Source: Paracoccaceae bacterium (lineage in GTDB: Bacteria > Pseudomonadota > Alphaproteobacteria > Rhodobacterales > Rhodobacteraceae). From it: a DNA stretch of 64,000 nucleotides. A program made the position numbers and the translations under genes. The stretch spans positions 22,146 through 86,145 of the forward strand of contig CANJQT010000005.1 in the NCBI GenBank assembly GCA_947476475.1. Direction: 5' to 3'. Every line of letters starts with the position of its first letter. The first letter of the stretch is position 1. The notes beneath the pieces were generated by a model that saw only the letters and a list, made by a program, of their open reading frames with translations, was not told where the DNA came from and did not search any database. Of this stretch, positions 18,471 through 28,392 are shown piece by piece.

Positions 18471-18677
18471 ATGCAGATGGGCCCATGGCAAATTCTGGTG
18501 ATCGGCATCGTGGTGCTGATCCTTTTCGGCAGAGGCAAAGTCAGCAACCTGATGGGTGAGGTTGGCAAGGGTATCACCGCGTTCAAGAAGGGCGTCGCTG
18601 ACGGCACCAAGGAAATTGATACCGCAGCCGCCGAGGCAGCAAAAGACGTGACCCCGACTGATAAAGACAAGGCCTGA
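18471..18677 (+). CDS. tatA: Sec-independent (Tat) translocase subunit TatA
   Basis: 68 residues: an N-terminal membrane helix (GPWQILVIGIVVLILFGRGK) and an amphipathic helix with FGRGKVSNLMGEVGKGI, the TatA hallmark. It forms the variable pore for folded-protein export. The ribosome-binding site GGAGGAC precedes ATG 18471. It heads the tatABC operon. Confidence 0.95.
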   Translation: MQMGPWQILVIGIVVLILFGRGKVSNLMGEVGKGITAFKKGVADGTKEIDTAAAEAAKDVTPTDKDKA

Positions 18678-18717
18678 CACGATCAGGCTGACTGCTAGGA
18701 AAAGGGGCGTCTGACCC

Positions 18718-19380
18718 ATGTTTGGCGATATCGGCTGGACCGAACTTTTGTTGATCGGCATTGTTGCGCTGATCGTTATCGGACCCGAGGACTTGCCGGA
18801 AATGTTCCGGCAGCTGGGGCGTTTCACCGCCAAGCTGCGGTCGATGTCGCGCGAGTTTTCGCGCGCCATGGAGCAGGCGGCGAAGGACGCGGGCATCAAG
18901 GATGTGGCCAAGGATATCAACGCGATAGCCTCGCCCAAGAATCTTGGAATGTCTGCGGTCAAGGATGCGGCCGATAAGTTCGAAAAGTGGGATCCGCTGA
19001 AGGCGGCCAAGGCGGCGTCTGCTGCCAAGGCCGCTTCTGCGACGCCGGTGCTGGCTGCTTCCCCGGCAGTGGCAGCCGCGCCCGTGGTGGCGGAAACGCC
19101 GCAGCCAGCCGCGCCGGAAGGTGCCGCCACGCAGGCGCTGCGGGAAAAACAGACCCAGCGAAAAGCCATCTTGCGCGAGGCGGCTGGCAAATTGAAGGCG
19201 GTTGATAGCACGGAGACTGCACCAGCAGCCGAGCTAAAACCGCGCGCAAAGGCATCAAAGCCTGTGGCGGAACCGAAAGTGTCGGCGAGGAAGCCTGCAG
19301 CGAAAGCCGCAGATGCCGCAACGGCGCCAACTGCCAAGCCCGCGCCCAAGCCGCGCAAGAAGAAGGCGGATGAGGTATGA
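18718..19380 (+). CDS. tatB: Tat translocase subunit TatB
   Basis: 220 residues. The first 60 show the TatB type: [20 protein letters not shown], then [15 protein letters not shown], with the conserved Glu in the helix and the GP hinge. It forms the twin-arginine signal receptor with TatC. The C-terminal 140 residues are a low-complexity Ala/Pro/Lys-rich extension, long compared with E. coli TatB (171). The stop overlaps the tatC start by four bases. Confidence 0.95.
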   Translation: MFGDIGWTELLLIGIVALIVIGPEDLPEMFRQLGRFTAKLRSMSREFSRAMEQAAKDAGIKDVAKDINAIASPKNLGMSAVKDAADKFEKWDPLKAAKAASAAKAASATPVLAASPAVAAAPVVAETPQPAAPEGAATQALREKQTQRKAILREAAGKLKAVDSTETAPAAELKPRAKASKPVAEPKVSARKPAAKAADAATAPTAKPAPKPRKKKADEV

Positions 19381-20237
19381 GCAAGACCGAGACGATAGAC
19401 GAATCCAGTGCCCCGTTGATGGAGCATCTGAAAGAGCTGCGAAACCGCATCCTGATTTCAATTGCGACCTATGCGGTGTTTTTCATTCTGGCCTATGTCG
19501 TCTGGCAGCCAATCTTCAACATTCTGTCGCATCCGATGTGTCAGGTGATGGCCAGCCGCGGCGAGGAATGTCGTCTGGTTCTGGTGAAGATGCAGGAAGG
19601 CTTCTTCGTGGCCATCCGCATCGCCCTTTGGGGGGGCTTCGTGATGGCCTTCCCGATCATTGCCCACCAGTTGTGGCGTTTTGTGGCGCCGGGGCTTTAC
19701 CGGGCCGAAAAGGCGGCGTTTCTGCCGTTCCTTGTCGCCTCGCCGGTGATGTTCTTTCTGGGGGCGTCGTTTGCATATTTCGTCATGCTGCCTTTCGCCT
19801 TCAACTTCTTCCTTGGTTTTGCCGATACGTTCCAGGAGCAGGCCGCCGCGGGTGGAAGCGTTCTGGGCGCGGTGCCGACAGGGGTGGTCTATCAAGGTTC
19901 GATCGAGGCCTATCTTTCGCTGACCATGACCTTCATCATGGCCTTTGGCCTGTGTTTCCAGTTACCGGTGCTGCTGACCCTGATGGGCCGAGCCGGGCTG
20001 ATTTCGTCCAAGGGCCTGAAGCATACCCGCAAATACGCGGTGGTGGCTATTTTGGCAGTCGCCGCCATAGTGACGCCACCCGATGTCATGTCGCAGGCCA
20101 TCGTCTTTGCCGTGGTCTATCCGCTTTACGAGATCTCGATCTTTCTAATTGCGCGCTTTGAACGCCAGCGCGAGGCCCGGGCCCGGGCCGATGGCACCTG
20201 GGTCGATGAGGACGAGGACGAGGAAGGGGCGGCATGA
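19377..20237 (+). CDS. tatC: Tat translocase subunit TatC
   Basis: 286 residues with six membrane segments. The N-terminal signature [13 protein letters not shown] holds the conserved Glu and Arg that recognise twin-arginine signals; [17 protein letters not shown] and a later segment with [16 protein letters not shown] are also typical. The C-terminus is acidic (DEDEDEE). The start overlaps tatB and the stop overlaps the downstream ATPase, both by four bases. Confidence 0.96.
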   Translation: MSKTETIDESSAPLMEHLKELRNRILISIATYAVFFILAYVVWQPIFNILSHPMCQVMASRGEECRLVLVKMQEGFFVAIRIALWGGFVMAFPIIAHQLWRFVAPGLYRAEKAAFLPFLVASPVMFFLGASFAYFVMLPFAFNFFLGFADTFQEQAAAGGSVLGAVPTGVVYQGSIEAYLSLTMTFIMAFGLCFQLPVLLTLMGRAGLISSKGLKHTRKYAVVAILAVAAIVTPPDVMSQAIVFAVVYPLYEISIFLIARFERQREARARADGTWVDEDEDEEGAA

Positions 20238-21076
20238 CGGCGGACGGTCTGACCCGCATCGCTGCCGCGTTGGAGCGGCTGGCGCCTGCCCCGGCAGCGG
20301 CGCCTGACTTTAGCGAGGCCGAAGCCTTTGTCTGGCACACGTCGCCCGACCGGCTGGATCCGGTGGCCGACGTGTCGCGGGTGGATCTGTCCCTGCTGCT
20401 GGGCATAGACCGGTCGCGTGACACGCTGCTGGAAAACACCCTGCATTTCGCCCGCGGCCTTCCGGCCAACAACGCGCTTTTGTGGGGCGCACGCGGCATG
20501 GGCAAATCGAGTCTGGTGAAAGCGGTTCATGCCGAGGTGCGCAGGCGAAGCCTGCCGTTGACCATCGTCGAACTCAGCCGCGAAGATCTGCCGTCGATCG
20601 GGCGGCTTCTGGCGTTGTTGCGGATCGCGCGGGACCAGCGGTTCTTACTGTTTTGCGATGACCTGTCGTTCAGCCATGATGATCAGCATTACAAGGCGCT
20701 GAAGGCGGTTCTGGATGGCGGGATCGAGGGGCGGCCTGCCAATGTGATTTTCTATGCCACCTCGAACCGCCGCCATCTGATGCCCCGTGACATGATCGAG
20801 AACGAAAGGTCCAGCGCCATAAACCCGTCAGAGGCGGTCGAGGAGAAGGTATCGTTATCGGACCGGTTTGGCCTGTGGCTGGGGTTTCATCCTTGCAGCC
20901 AGGACGATTATCTGGCGATGATCCGCGGCTACTGCGGCGCGCACGGGCTGGTCATCGGCGAAGATGAATTGCGTGCCGAGGCGATTGAATGGCAGGCCAC
21001 GCGCGGGGCGCGGTCGGGCCGGGTGGCCTGGCAGTTCTTTACCGATCTGGCTGCGCGCCATGGGGTGCGGATCTAG
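20234..21076 (+). CDS. DUF815-type AAA ATPase
   Basis: 280 residues. Walker A GARGMGKS lies at residues 85-92, with a preceding ALLWG strand typical of this family of predicted ATPases, and a Walker B-like [10 protein letters not shown] (Asp142/143). [13 protein letters not shown] matches the sensor-1 region. The family is conserved in proteobacteria but its cellular role is not established. Translational coupling to tatC (ATGA) suggests co-expression with the Tat system; a direct role in export is only inference. Confidence 0.85.
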   Translation: MTADGLTRIAAALERLAPAPAAAPDFSEAEAFVWHTSPDRLDPVADVSRVDLSLLLGIDRSRDTLLENTLHFARGLPANNALLWGARGMGKSSLVKAVHAEVRRRSLPLTIVELSREDLPSIGRLLALLRIARDQRFLLFCDDLSFSHDDQHYKALKAVLDGGIEGRPANVIFYATSNRRHLMPRDMIENERSSAINPSEAVEEKVSLSDRFGLWLGFHPCSQDDYLAMIRGYCGAHGLVIGEDELRAEAIEWQATRGARSGRVAWQFFTDLAARHGVRI

Positions 21077-21103
21077 GTGACCCTTTGGGGTGGGCGGACA
21101 AGA

Positions 21104-21135
21104 GGCGACGGCCAGTCAACTGGCCTTGGGTCGCC
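21104..21135. terminator. Nested inverted repeat between convergent genes
   Basis: GGCGAC and GTCGCC enclose a second pair GGCCAGT / ACTGGCC. It sits between the convergent DUF815 ATPase and secreted-protein genes, the usual place for a bidirectional terminator, but no T run follows. Confidence 0.4.
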
Positions 21136-21190
21136 TGTGGCCAGATGATCAGGTCTTGCACCGTTTTCACGAACGCCGCGTGGGTGCCGC

Positions 21191-21616
21191 CTATTGTTCC
21201 ACGCATGCCCCGCGCAAGGAATATTGGCCTGTCCGGTCGGGGTATTCGTCTGTCCATTGAAAGGACTTGTGACCCTTGGTCCGCACCACCAAAGACCCAT
21301 TGGACCGGAAGAAGGTGAAGTTGGCTTCTGTCTCTCCGGCTTCGTCCAGCCGTCCGAGGTAGTGGATCAGGATTTGCGATCCGGTGTCATCGACTTTGAT
21401 ACGGCCTTTAACGCCAGGCATAGTCGCGGTGTCATCATCAATGGTGAATACCGCGTGCGGAGGAACCAGTTCTGCCAACCCCTGCGCTTTGCCGCGCGCA
21501 TCGTAACCTGAAATGTCGCAGACAAGGTCATAGGCAATCGCCGCCGCTGGAGTGAGCAGGACGAATGCGACTATCGGCAGGGTGGCGAGGCGGAAGAAAT
21601 TGAAAATCTGACGCAT
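21191..21616 (-). CDS. Hypothetical secreted protein
   Basis: 141 residues. The N-terminus RLATLPIVAFVLLTPAAAIA is a clear signal peptide with probable cleavage near AIA-YD. The mature part has two cysteines (LVCDISG and RGACVEQ) that may pair, a beta-rich pattern and no motif I recognise. A ribosome-binding sequence (GAGAGGAG) precedes the ATG. No operon partner is evident; it ends convergently with the ATPase gene. Confidence 0.65.
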   Translation of the reverse strand: MRQIFNFFRLATLPIVAFVLLTPAAAIAYDLVCDISGYDARGKAQGLAELVPPHAVFTIDDDTATMPGVKGRIKVDDTGSQILIHYLGRLDEAGETEANFTFFRSNGSLVVRTKGHKSFQWTDEYPDRTGQYSLRGACVEQ

Positions 21617-21705
21617 TGTAAACTCCTCTCAAAATACCTGTTCATGTTTAAAGTTAGTCCCATATGCCTGCAAGTCATTGACGATGCGCAATGGCACGCG
21701 GGTCG

Positions 21706-22563
21706 TCACAGCGCCAGATAGCCAACACCTGCAAATACCAGCGCCACCGCGCCCCATTGCGGCGGGTTCATCCTTTCCTTCAGGAAGATCCAGGCCAGCA
21801 GGATGGTGACCATCCCGAAGGTTGAAGACGTGACCGCGGCGAACTCTGGGCGGGGCAGGGTGCCTGCGAATTGAACAAGGCCCAGAGCGGTTGCGTCGCA
21901 CAGCCCCATCAGGACCAGAAGAGGGTAAGGCGCGCCGCGCAGAGGGAGGGGCGCGCGCAGTGTCAGGGCCGCGCTTAGCAGGCCAAGGAAAGCGCCCACC
22001 CGCGACAGAAGGATCAGGGCGAGGCCCCCACCCTGCAGGCTTGCGGCCTGACCGAGTGCGAAGGTCAGGCCAAAACCCGCGCAAGCCGCCAGCGACCACA
22101 CAAGGGCGGCCTTCAGCCGCGCGTGCCGGTCCGCACCTTTGGACGCATCGTGATCCGACAGGGCGGCATTCAGTCCAACCCCGGCGACGATGGCCAGCAC
22201 CGCCAGGATTTGCGGTAGACTGGGTGGCTGTCCTTGCGCCGCCGCCCAGAGCAGTGACAACACCGGATAGGCACCTATCAGGGGGGCGACCAGCCGCACG
22301 GGCCCGATTTCGAATGCGCGATACAGGCTGTAGCCACCGCCCGCATAGGCCAAGCCAGACAGAATACCAAGCGTGGCGTTCCCGGGGCCAAGTGCCGACC
22401 AGCCGCCCGCATAGAGTGCCAGGGGAAGGATGATCAGAACGCCGCTGCCCAGCACGGTCAGGAAGGACAGGACCGGGCCGCACCGGGCAGTGACGAAGCG
22501 CACGCAAACGTCATGCACGCCCCAACACAGGGCCGCAGCAATGCCGAAGAGGAGTGAATGCAT
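21706..22563 (-). CDS. EamA/DMT-superfamily transporter
   Basis: 285 residues with about ten hydrophobic segments in two repeated halves, beginning MHSLLFGIAAALCWGVHDVC and ending with MNPPQWGAVALVFAGVGYLA, the usual EamA layout of metabolite exporters or importers. I chose ATG 22563 since it opens directly on the first helix. It is the last gene of the leftward series that includes the GcvT-type dehydrogenase, amidase and MttB homologue, 184 bases after the former; it may move a substrate or product of that pathway, which is inference. Confidence 0.82.
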   Translation of the reverse strand: MHSLLFGIAAALCWGVHDVCVRFVTARCGPVLSFLTVLGSGVLIILPLALYAGGWSALGPGNATLGILSGLAYAGGGYSLYRAFEIGPVRLVAPLIGAYPVLSLLWAAAQGQPPSLPQILAVLAIVAGVGLNAALSDHDASKGADRHARLKAALVWSLAACAGFGLTFALGQAASLQGGGLALILLSRVGAFLGLLSAALTLRAPLPLRGAPYPLLVLMGLCDATALGLVQFAGTLPRPEFAAVTSSTFGMVTILLAWIFLKERMNPPQWGAVALVFAGVGYLAL

Positions 22564-22747
22564 TCCGAGATGTATCCCTGACCAAGCCGTTTTGACCTTT
22601 GGGGGAAATGGCCCGCAAGGTCCAGAGCCCACCAGCAAAGCTGCGCCCGACAAGAAAGTGCCGGGCAGGCAGCTTTTGCCCATTCTTCGCGCCCGGAGCC
22701 CGTTCCTTCGAAGGCTATGACCGCGCCGAACGCACTGGCGTTTTGCC

Positions 22748-25168
22748 TCAGGCTCTTGGGCGCTTGTCTTCTGGGTCGTGTGGCACGGTGGTGAGCAGGG
22801 TGGCCTTGCATGGAACCCCTAAGATGGAGACCTTCAATGCCAGATCCATGGCTTCGGGTTTCACATAGGCGAAGGCCAGGCTTTTCTTCACAAAATGGCC
22901 GTAACCACCCGAGGTGACGACACCAACCACGTTGTCGCCTGCTGTCACCGGTTCGCCACCGCGCGCGTCGGCGTCGGTGGTGGTGGCGACTTCAAGCTGC
23001 ACCAGTTTGTAGGCTATCGGTTTACCCTTCAGTGCAAGCGTTGCCGCGCGGCCCTTGAATTCACCCTTATCCTCGGCAAGGAAGCGGGTGATATCGGCCT
23101 CGTGCATGCCGATTTCATTGGTCAGTTCGGCGCCGAGTGCGCGGTAAGTCTTTTCATGGCGCAGGCTGTCGATGGCATAAAGGCCAAAATCGCGGATGCC
23201 ATGCGCGGCCCCGGAGGCCTTGACCGCATCATACAGCGCAGCCAGCCGGTCCATCGGCACATGCAGTTCCCATCCCAGTTCACCGACGTAGGTGGCGCGA
23301 AGTGCGCGGACGGGGATGTCCGCGACCGTCATCTCTCGGGCGGTCATCCAGGGGAAGTCGGGGGCGGACAGCCGCATGTCGGTCAGGGGTTGCAGCGTCG
23401 CGCGGGAGTTGGGACCGGCCACCACCAGAACGCCGCGCTCTTCGGTCACGTTGCGCAAGGTAACCTGTTCACCTTCACGGATCGACAGGCCCAGAAGATC
23501 CTGATCGCGGGTTTCCGAGGCGATGCCCGAAACGACGTAATATTTGTCAGCGGCAAGGCGCGTGACGGTGAATTCCGCTTCGATCCTGCCCGCGTTCGAC
23601 AGCATGTGGCACAGTTTTATGCCACCTTCCCGCTTGGGCAGGCTGTTGGCGAGAAGCCGGTCAAGAAATGAGGTTGCATCCGGGCCTTCGACCTCGAATT
23701 TGGCGAAACCCGACAGATCGAGGATGCCGACCGCCTCGCGTACGGCGCGGCATTCTTCGGCCACGAAGGGAAAGGCGTTCGAGCGGCGGAACCCGTGGGT
23801 TTCGTCGGCGCCGTTCGAGAACCACTTCGGCCGTTCCCAACCGGCGGTTTCGCCATGGATAGCGCCGGCGGCCGTGAGTTTTTCGTAAAGCGGGCTGGTC
23901 CGCTTGGGTCGGCCGGCCATTCGTTCCTCGCCGGGCAGGTGGGTGACGAACATGTTGTGGTAATCATCGAAGGATTTGGCGCGGGTATAGGTCTGATCGG
24001 CGTATTTGCCGAAGCGGCGCGGATCAAGCGGGGTCATGTTGATGTCGGCTGCGCCATGGACCATCCACTGCGCAAGATACTTGCCGCAGCCCGCGCCCTG
24101 CGCGATGCCGATCGATGCGCCGCAACAATCCCATGCGTTCCTTACGCCAGGAGTCGGGCCGACCAAGGGCAGGCCGTCAGGTGTGTGGGGAATGGCGCCG
24201 TTCACCACACGGCGGATCCCGGCCTTTTCGATTACGGGCATGCGTTCGATGACCCTCTCCAGCCAGGGTGAAAGCCTGTCTAGGTCGCCGTCAAAGAGTT
24301 CATTCGACGATGACCATTCCGGCCAGCCACCCCGATGATCCCAGGCTTCCCTGGCCGAGTGATGTTCATAGATGCCGATGAGCGCGCCCTTGCGTTCCTG
24401 GCGGTAGTAACCGGCGGTATAGCTGTCACGCATGACGGGGATTTCGACGTCACGCTCTTCAAATTCCTTGACGGATTCGGTCACCAGATACTGGTGTTCC
24501 ATATTGGTAATTGGCACATCGACGCCCAGCCATCCACCGATCTGGCGGGCATAGCACCCTGCGGCATTGACCACATGTTCGCATTCGATCTGCGTATGGT
24601 TGGCATGAACCAGAAAATGGCCATTGGGCAGTCGGTCGATGCCGGTTACCAAAGTGTCGCGGCGGATTTCGGCACCCATCTGTTTGGCGGCGGTTGCCAG
24701 CGCATTGCAGCAGCCCGCCGGATCGACGTAGCCGTCATCAAGCGTCCAGGCTGCCGCCAGAACCCCGTCGAGCGTCAGGAACGGATTAATCTTCCTGATT
24801 TCATCGGGGCCAATAACCTCCATGCGGAAGCCGACGTTTCCGGCGAAACTGGCGACGTGGCGAAACCAGTCCACCTCTTGCGGCATTGTGGCGATGCGCA
24901 GTCCGCCACAGCCATGCCACCCGACATACTGGCCGGTCATTTCCTGCAATCTGGGGTAAAGAGTGTTTCCGTAATGGTGCAGCTTGGCGACCGTATAGCT
25001 GCCGGAGAAGCTGGGGCACTGTCCTGCCGCGTGCCAAGTGGAACCGGAGGTCAGTTCCGACTTTTCCAAAAGGGTCACATCGGTCCAGCCCTCTTCGGCC
25101 AGATGGTAGAGAAGGCCCACCCCCATCATGCCGCCGCCGATGATCACGACTTTCCGATATTCCCGCAT
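22748..25168 (-). CDS. FAD-dependent dimethylglycine/sarcosine dehydrogenase-like protein with GcvT domain
   Basis: About 806 residues in three parts: an N-terminal FAD-binding DAO fold (VVIIGGGMMGVG at residues 7-18; LTSGSTWHAAGQCPSF, the flavin-attachment type region), a linking domain (SPLYEKLTAAGAIHGETAGW), and a C-terminal GcvT-like tetrahydrofolate domain (YVGELGWELHVP, then AIDSLRHEKTYRALGAELTN). Family members oxidatively remove N-methyl groups and pass formaldehyde to tetrahydrofolate. I chose ATG 25168 because AGGA lies seven bases upstream; an ATG six bases earlier has no spacing. It follows the amidase by 41 bases. The exact substrate is not known; the MttB neighbour suggests a methylated amine. 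Confidence 0.88.
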   Translation of the reverse strand: MREYRKVVIIGGGMMGVGLLYHLAEEGWTDVTLLEKSELTSGSTWHAAGQCPSFSGSYTVAKLHHYGNTLYPRLQEMTGQYVGWHGCGGLRIATMPQEVDWFRHVASFAGNVGFRMEVIGPDEIRKINPFLTLDGVLAAAWTLDDGYVDPAGCCNALATAAKQMGAEIRRDTLVTGIDRLPNGHFLVHANHTQIECEHVVNAAGCYARQIGGWLGVDVPITNMEHQYLVTESVKEFEERDVEIPVMRDSYTAGYYRQERKGALIGIYEHHSAREAWDHRGGWPEWSSSNELFDGDLDRLSPWLERVIERMPVIEKAGIRRVVNGAIPHTPDGLPLVGPTPGVRNAWDCCGASIGIAQGAGCGKYLAQWMVHGAADINMTPLDPRRFGKYADQTYTRAKSFDDYHNMFVTHLPGEERMAGRPKRTSPLYEKLTAAGAIHGETAGWERPKWFSNGADETHGFRRSNAFPFVAEECRAVREAVGILDLSGFAKFEVEGPDATSFLDRLLANSLPKREGGIKLCHMLSNAGRIEAEFTVTRLAADKYYVVSGIASETRDQDLLGLSIREGEQVTLRNVTEERGVLVVAGPNSRATLQPLTDMRLSAPDFPWMTAREMTVADIPVRALRATYVGELGWELHVPMDRLAALYDAVKASGAAHGIRDFGLYAIDSLRHEKTYRALGAELTNEIGMHEADITRFLAEDKGEFKGRAATLALKGKPIAYKLVQLEVATTTDADARGGEPVTAGDNVVGVVTSGGYGHFVKKSLAFAYVKPEAMDLALKVSILGVPCKATLLTTVPHDPEDKRPRA

Positions 25169-25209
25169 CTTCATTCCTGCTGTGGTTTGTAACGCCAATA
25201 AACTCTGTC

Positions 25210-26682
25210 TTACTTGTCCAACTTCGATACATGCAGCGGCGGGGTTCGGCCGGCCCACGGCATCGCCTGCTCAAGTTGCGCCCCCAGGCCGATCAGATGT
25301 TCCTCGTGCCCCGGCTTCGCGCCCAGTTGCACGCCGATTGGCAGCCCGTTCGAATGCAGCGCCAGCGGCAGCGATATCGCCGGTGCGCCGCAGACATTGG
25401 CCCAGACCATGAACTGGCAGGTCTCTTGTTCGTGCTGCAGGAATTCTTCGGGCGGCACGTCGATATTCATACCGTAGACGCCATTGGGCTGCGAGACCTG
25501 CGCGCAGGTGGGCGAAAGCCAGATATCGTAATCGGCAAACCAGACGCCGATCTGTCGGCGGAAGCGGTTCAGATCCTCCATCGCCTTGAAATAGGCGTCG
25601 ATGGTGCGGGCCTTGGACCATTCGTAGAACATCAGGGTGGCGCGTTCGACGGTATCAGGGCCGACCTTGCGGCCAGACCGTTCGCCCAGGCAATCGAGGT
25701 ATTTGTCGAACTGGAAATACCATAGATCGGTCAGCATCCGGTCCATTTCGACCATGTCGAAGGTGGGCGATGCTTCTTCGACGTGGTGGCCCAGGGCTTC
25801 AAGCTGATGGGCGGTGGTTTGCACGGTGGCTGCGATTTCGCGATCTACCGGTGCGTCGATCAGGGAATGGGCTGACCATCCGATCTTCAGTCTGCGACCG
25901 GGGCCTTCAAGGTAGTCGACATAAGACCCGTGCGGGCGGCGTATGATGAATGGATCGCCCGGGCAGGGTTTGGACAGCGATTCCAGCATTACCGCCGCGT
26001 CGCGCATGGTGCGGGTGAGGACCGAGGATTGCGCCATGCCAAAGCCGCTTTCGCTTTCGTTTGGCCCGGCAGAAACCCGCCCGCGCGACGGATGCAGGCC
26101 CACGGTGCCGCACCATGCGGCAGGACCACGGGTCGAGCCGCCTAGGTCGGAAGCATGGGCGATCGGCACCATGCCCGAGGCGACAGCCGCCGCCGCCCCG
26201 CCGGAGGAGCCGGAAGTGGAATAGCCCAGTTTCCAGGGGTTCGAGGTGGCCCCGTACAGCACCGTATCGGCAGACAGCGCCATAGAATATTCGGGCGTAT
26301 GGCTACGACCGATCAGATTGACGCCTGAGGATTTCACCAGCCGCGCGAAGTTGTCATCCTCGGGCACCACATAGCCTTCGCAAAGCCGCGAGGCGTTTTC
26401 GCATTTGCGGCCTCCAAAATGATTGCCCTCATCCTTAATGGCGAATGGCACACCGTAAAGCGGCCCCGGCTGCAGACCCGCTTCGGGGGTGGCAAAGCGG
26501 TCTTCATAAAGTTCGACCAGCGCATTGATGGCCGGGTTTGCCCGGTCGATGGCGGCACGGGCCGAGGCGGCCACCTCGGCCACTGTCACCTGACCTTTTG
26601 CGATCATCTCGGCCAGCGCCACCCCGTCAAGGGTCGCATATTCTGCGGCCGACAGCGTGGGCTTTGCGGCCGCATCCTTCAT
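25210..26682 (-). CDS. Amidase-signature enzyme
   Basis: 490 residues. The Ser-cisSer-Lys triad is visible: Lys83 (FAIKDEGNHF), the cis-Ser in STSGSSGGAAAAVASG (159-160) and the nucleophile Ser183 in DLGGSTRGPAAW. The C-terminal segment APAISLPLALHSNGLPIGVQ is also typical. It hydrolyses an amide or carbamoyl bond of unknown substrate. Its ATG overlaps the mttB stop by one base (TGATG), a strong sign of co-translation, so it probably acts in the same pathway. Confidence 0.88.
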   Translation of the reverse strand: MKDAAAKPTLSAAEYATLDGVALAEMIAKGQVTVAEVAASARAAIDRANPAINALVELYEDRFATPEAGLQPGPLYGVPFAIKDEGNHFGGRKCENASRLCEGYVVPEDDNFARLVKSSGVNLIGRSHTPEYSMALSADTVLYGATSNPWKLGYSTSGSSGGAAAAVASGMVPIAHASDLGGSTRGPAAWCGTVGLHPSRGRVSAGPNESESGFGMAQSSVLTRTMRDAAVMLESLSKPCPGDPFIIRRPHGSYVDYLEGPGRRLKIGWSAHSLIDAPVDREIAATVQTTAHQLEALGHHVEEASPTFDMVEMDRMLTDLWYFQFDKYLDCLGERSGRKVGPDTVERATLMFYEWSKARTIDAYFKAMEDLNRFRRQIGVWFADYDIWLSPTCAQVSQPNGVYGMNIDVPPEEFLQHEQETCQFMVWANVCGAPAISLPLALHSNGLPIGVQLGAKPGHEEHLIGLGAQLEQAMPWAGRTPPLHVSKLDK

Positions 26683-28244
26683 CACTTGCGCACCATCAGT
26701 TCGCGCGGCAGGCGCACCGGAAATTTCGCGCGGATCGCATCGTCGATTTCGGTCGGGACATGGGCCGGGTAATGGGTGGACAGGATTTCTGACAGGCGCG
26801 CCTTTGCCTTGTCCAGCAGCAGGGGCTGGCCGCGTTCTTTCCATTGCTTGGGCGAGCTGCGGTCGCCCACGGTCGGATAGATGTATTCCGACTGCATCAG
26901 GTGCAGCGTCTGGCTTGAGCCGAGGAAATGGCCCGGACCGCCAAGGCAGGTTTCGCGGATCGTTTCAATGGACAGCGCCTCGTCGGTGACTTCGATCCCG
27001 CGGATCGTGCGTTGGGTTGCGCCGACGATTTCATCGTCGATGACCAGTTGTTCGGGCGAATAACCCAAGAGCGAGGCCATCATGCCGCCCGCTTCATAGA
27101 TTAGGTTGGCCCCGGCATTACCCACGAGCGCGTGATTGTAGGCCTTTTCATAGCCCGACTGCACGTCAGGCACCTTGCTGTCAGTCATACCAGAGACGGT
27201 GCCGCAGGTCAGATCATAGAACTGGGTGATCTGGGCGGCGGCGGCCGAAAGCAGCGCCTGTTCCGGGCTGCCGCCCGACATGGCGCCGGTGCGCAGGTCG
27301 GAAACAAAGCAGTAGGGACCAAAGATCGCAGGGGCACCTTCCTTAACCGAATTCACATAGATCAGGCCGGCAAGACATTCGGCGATTTCCTGAACCAGGG
27401 AACCGGCAAGGGCTGCGGGCGAGGTGGCCCCGGCCTGCCCGGCGGACACCAGAAACACCGGCATGCCTTCGTGGACGGCCATTTCAAGGCAGAGGCAGGC
27501 GTCGGTGGCGAATTTCAAGGGTGGCACCACGAAGCAGTTCGACTGGCTGACAAAGGGGCGCGCGCGCCACTTGTCTTCGCCCCCGGCGATCATGTGCAGC
27601 ATCTCGATCGAGGCGCGCATGGATGCAGTGTCGCCCCAGCTGGTTCCCACATGTTTGGCGGTGCCCATGACCGAGGCATAACAAGTGTTGAAATCCATTT
27701 CGGACGGCACGGTCAGGTCACGGCAGACCACCGTGCGCTGGAAGAAATGTATATGTTCGAGCGCATCGACGGTGCGGGCGGAATCGTAAAGATCTTTCAC
27801 GGTGGAATCGCGGTACGCGCCGGTGTCGGGGTCGACAATACTGACTGCCGCGCCTGCGGTGCCGAAATGGACCTTGGCGCCCCAAGGATGCAGGTCGTGG
27901 TCCGGTGACTGGCCGTAAAGCGTGTAGTGACGGCCGGCCTTGGCGATGACATCCTCTACCAATGCGCGGGGAAAGCGCAGGCGGCCATCGTCGCCTAGGA
28001 TCGCGCCGCGCTTGACCATGTGGGCCACGCCACTTTCGGGGGCGTCCGCCAGACCGATCTGTTCCAACACGTCAAGTGCTGCCCCATGGATACGCAGCAC
28101 CTCGGCATCGGTCAGGGGCTTGTAGCGGCCGCCAACCATGCCGGGATGAACTGGCCGGTCGGCAATCTGCATCGGTGCCGCGCGCGCGGCCCGGCGGGCT
28201 TCGCGTCCGGAACGGCGGGGGGTTGCAGTTTCTATCAACGACAT
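26682..28244 (-). CDS. MttB-family (non-pyrrolysine) amine methyltransferase homologue
   Basis: 520 residues resembling trimethylamine methyltransferase MttB, a TIM-barrel enzyme that moves a methyl group from a quaternary or tertiary amine to a corrinoid protein. Typical segments include GTAGAAVSIVDPDTGAYRDS, VSAGQAGATSPAALAGSL, and a C-terminal part with CLGGPGHFLGSSQTL. The frame is open throughout with no internal TAG, so it lacks pyrrolysine and belongs with MtgB-like glycine-betaine-type methyltransferases. No corrinoid protein or reductive activase gene is in the window. ATG 28244 has an excellent AGGAG. It leads an mttB-amidase-GcvT unit. Confidence 0.85.
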   Translation of the reverse strand: MSLIETATPRRSGREARRAARAAPMQIADRPVHPGMVGGRYKPLTDAEVLRIHGAALDVLEQIGLADAPESGVAHMVKRGAILGDDGRLRFPRALVEDVIAKAGRHYTLYGQSPDHDLHPWGAKVHFGTAGAAVSIVDPDTGAYRDSTVKDLYDSARTVDALEHIHFFQRTVVCRDLTVPSEMDFNTCYASVMGTAKHVGTSWGDTASMRASIEMLHMIAGGEDKWRARPFVSQSNCFVVPPLKFATDACLCLEMAVHEGMPVFLVSAGQAGATSPAALAGSLVQEIAECLAGLIYVNSVKEGAPAIFGPYCFVSDLRTGAMSGGSPEQALLSAAAAQITQFYDLTCGTVSGMTDSKVPDVQSGYEKAYNHALVGNAGANLIYEAGGMMASLLGYSPEQLVIDDEIVGATQRTIRGIEVTDEALSIETIRETCLGGPGHFLGSSQTLHLMQSEYIYPTVGDRSSPKQWKERGQPLLLDKAKARLSEILSTHYPAHVPTEIDDAIRAKFPVRLPRELMVRK

Positions 28245-28355
28245 TGGCACTTCTCCTGCGGCCAACCACATGCCGACCCTTGCCACATGCTAGGGGCAGA
28301 GGCTTGCCAGTTGCAATCATGCGCTGGGCCAAAGGTTTGTGGTCGATTGGAGCGA

Positions 28356-28375
28356 ATTAGCACCAAGTCGCATAA
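28356..28375 (-). promoter_or_regulatory. Operator candidate upstream of mttB, shared with the XRE regulator gene
   Basis: On the minus strand the 20 bases TTATGCGACTTGGTGCTAAT match 17 of 20 the sequence before the regulator gene (30091-30110). It lies 112 to 131 bases before the mttB start, in the 148-base gap after the epimerase gene. A further small dyad, AGGTG-N7-CACCT, is at 28378-28394. Confidence 0.6.
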
Positions 28376-28392
28376 AGAGGTGATGTTCGCAC

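Noticed and set aside
26682..28244. Pyrrolysine-containing MttB with in-frame TAG
   Set aside because: The frame is continuous with no internal stop, so the protein is of the non-pyrrolysine type.
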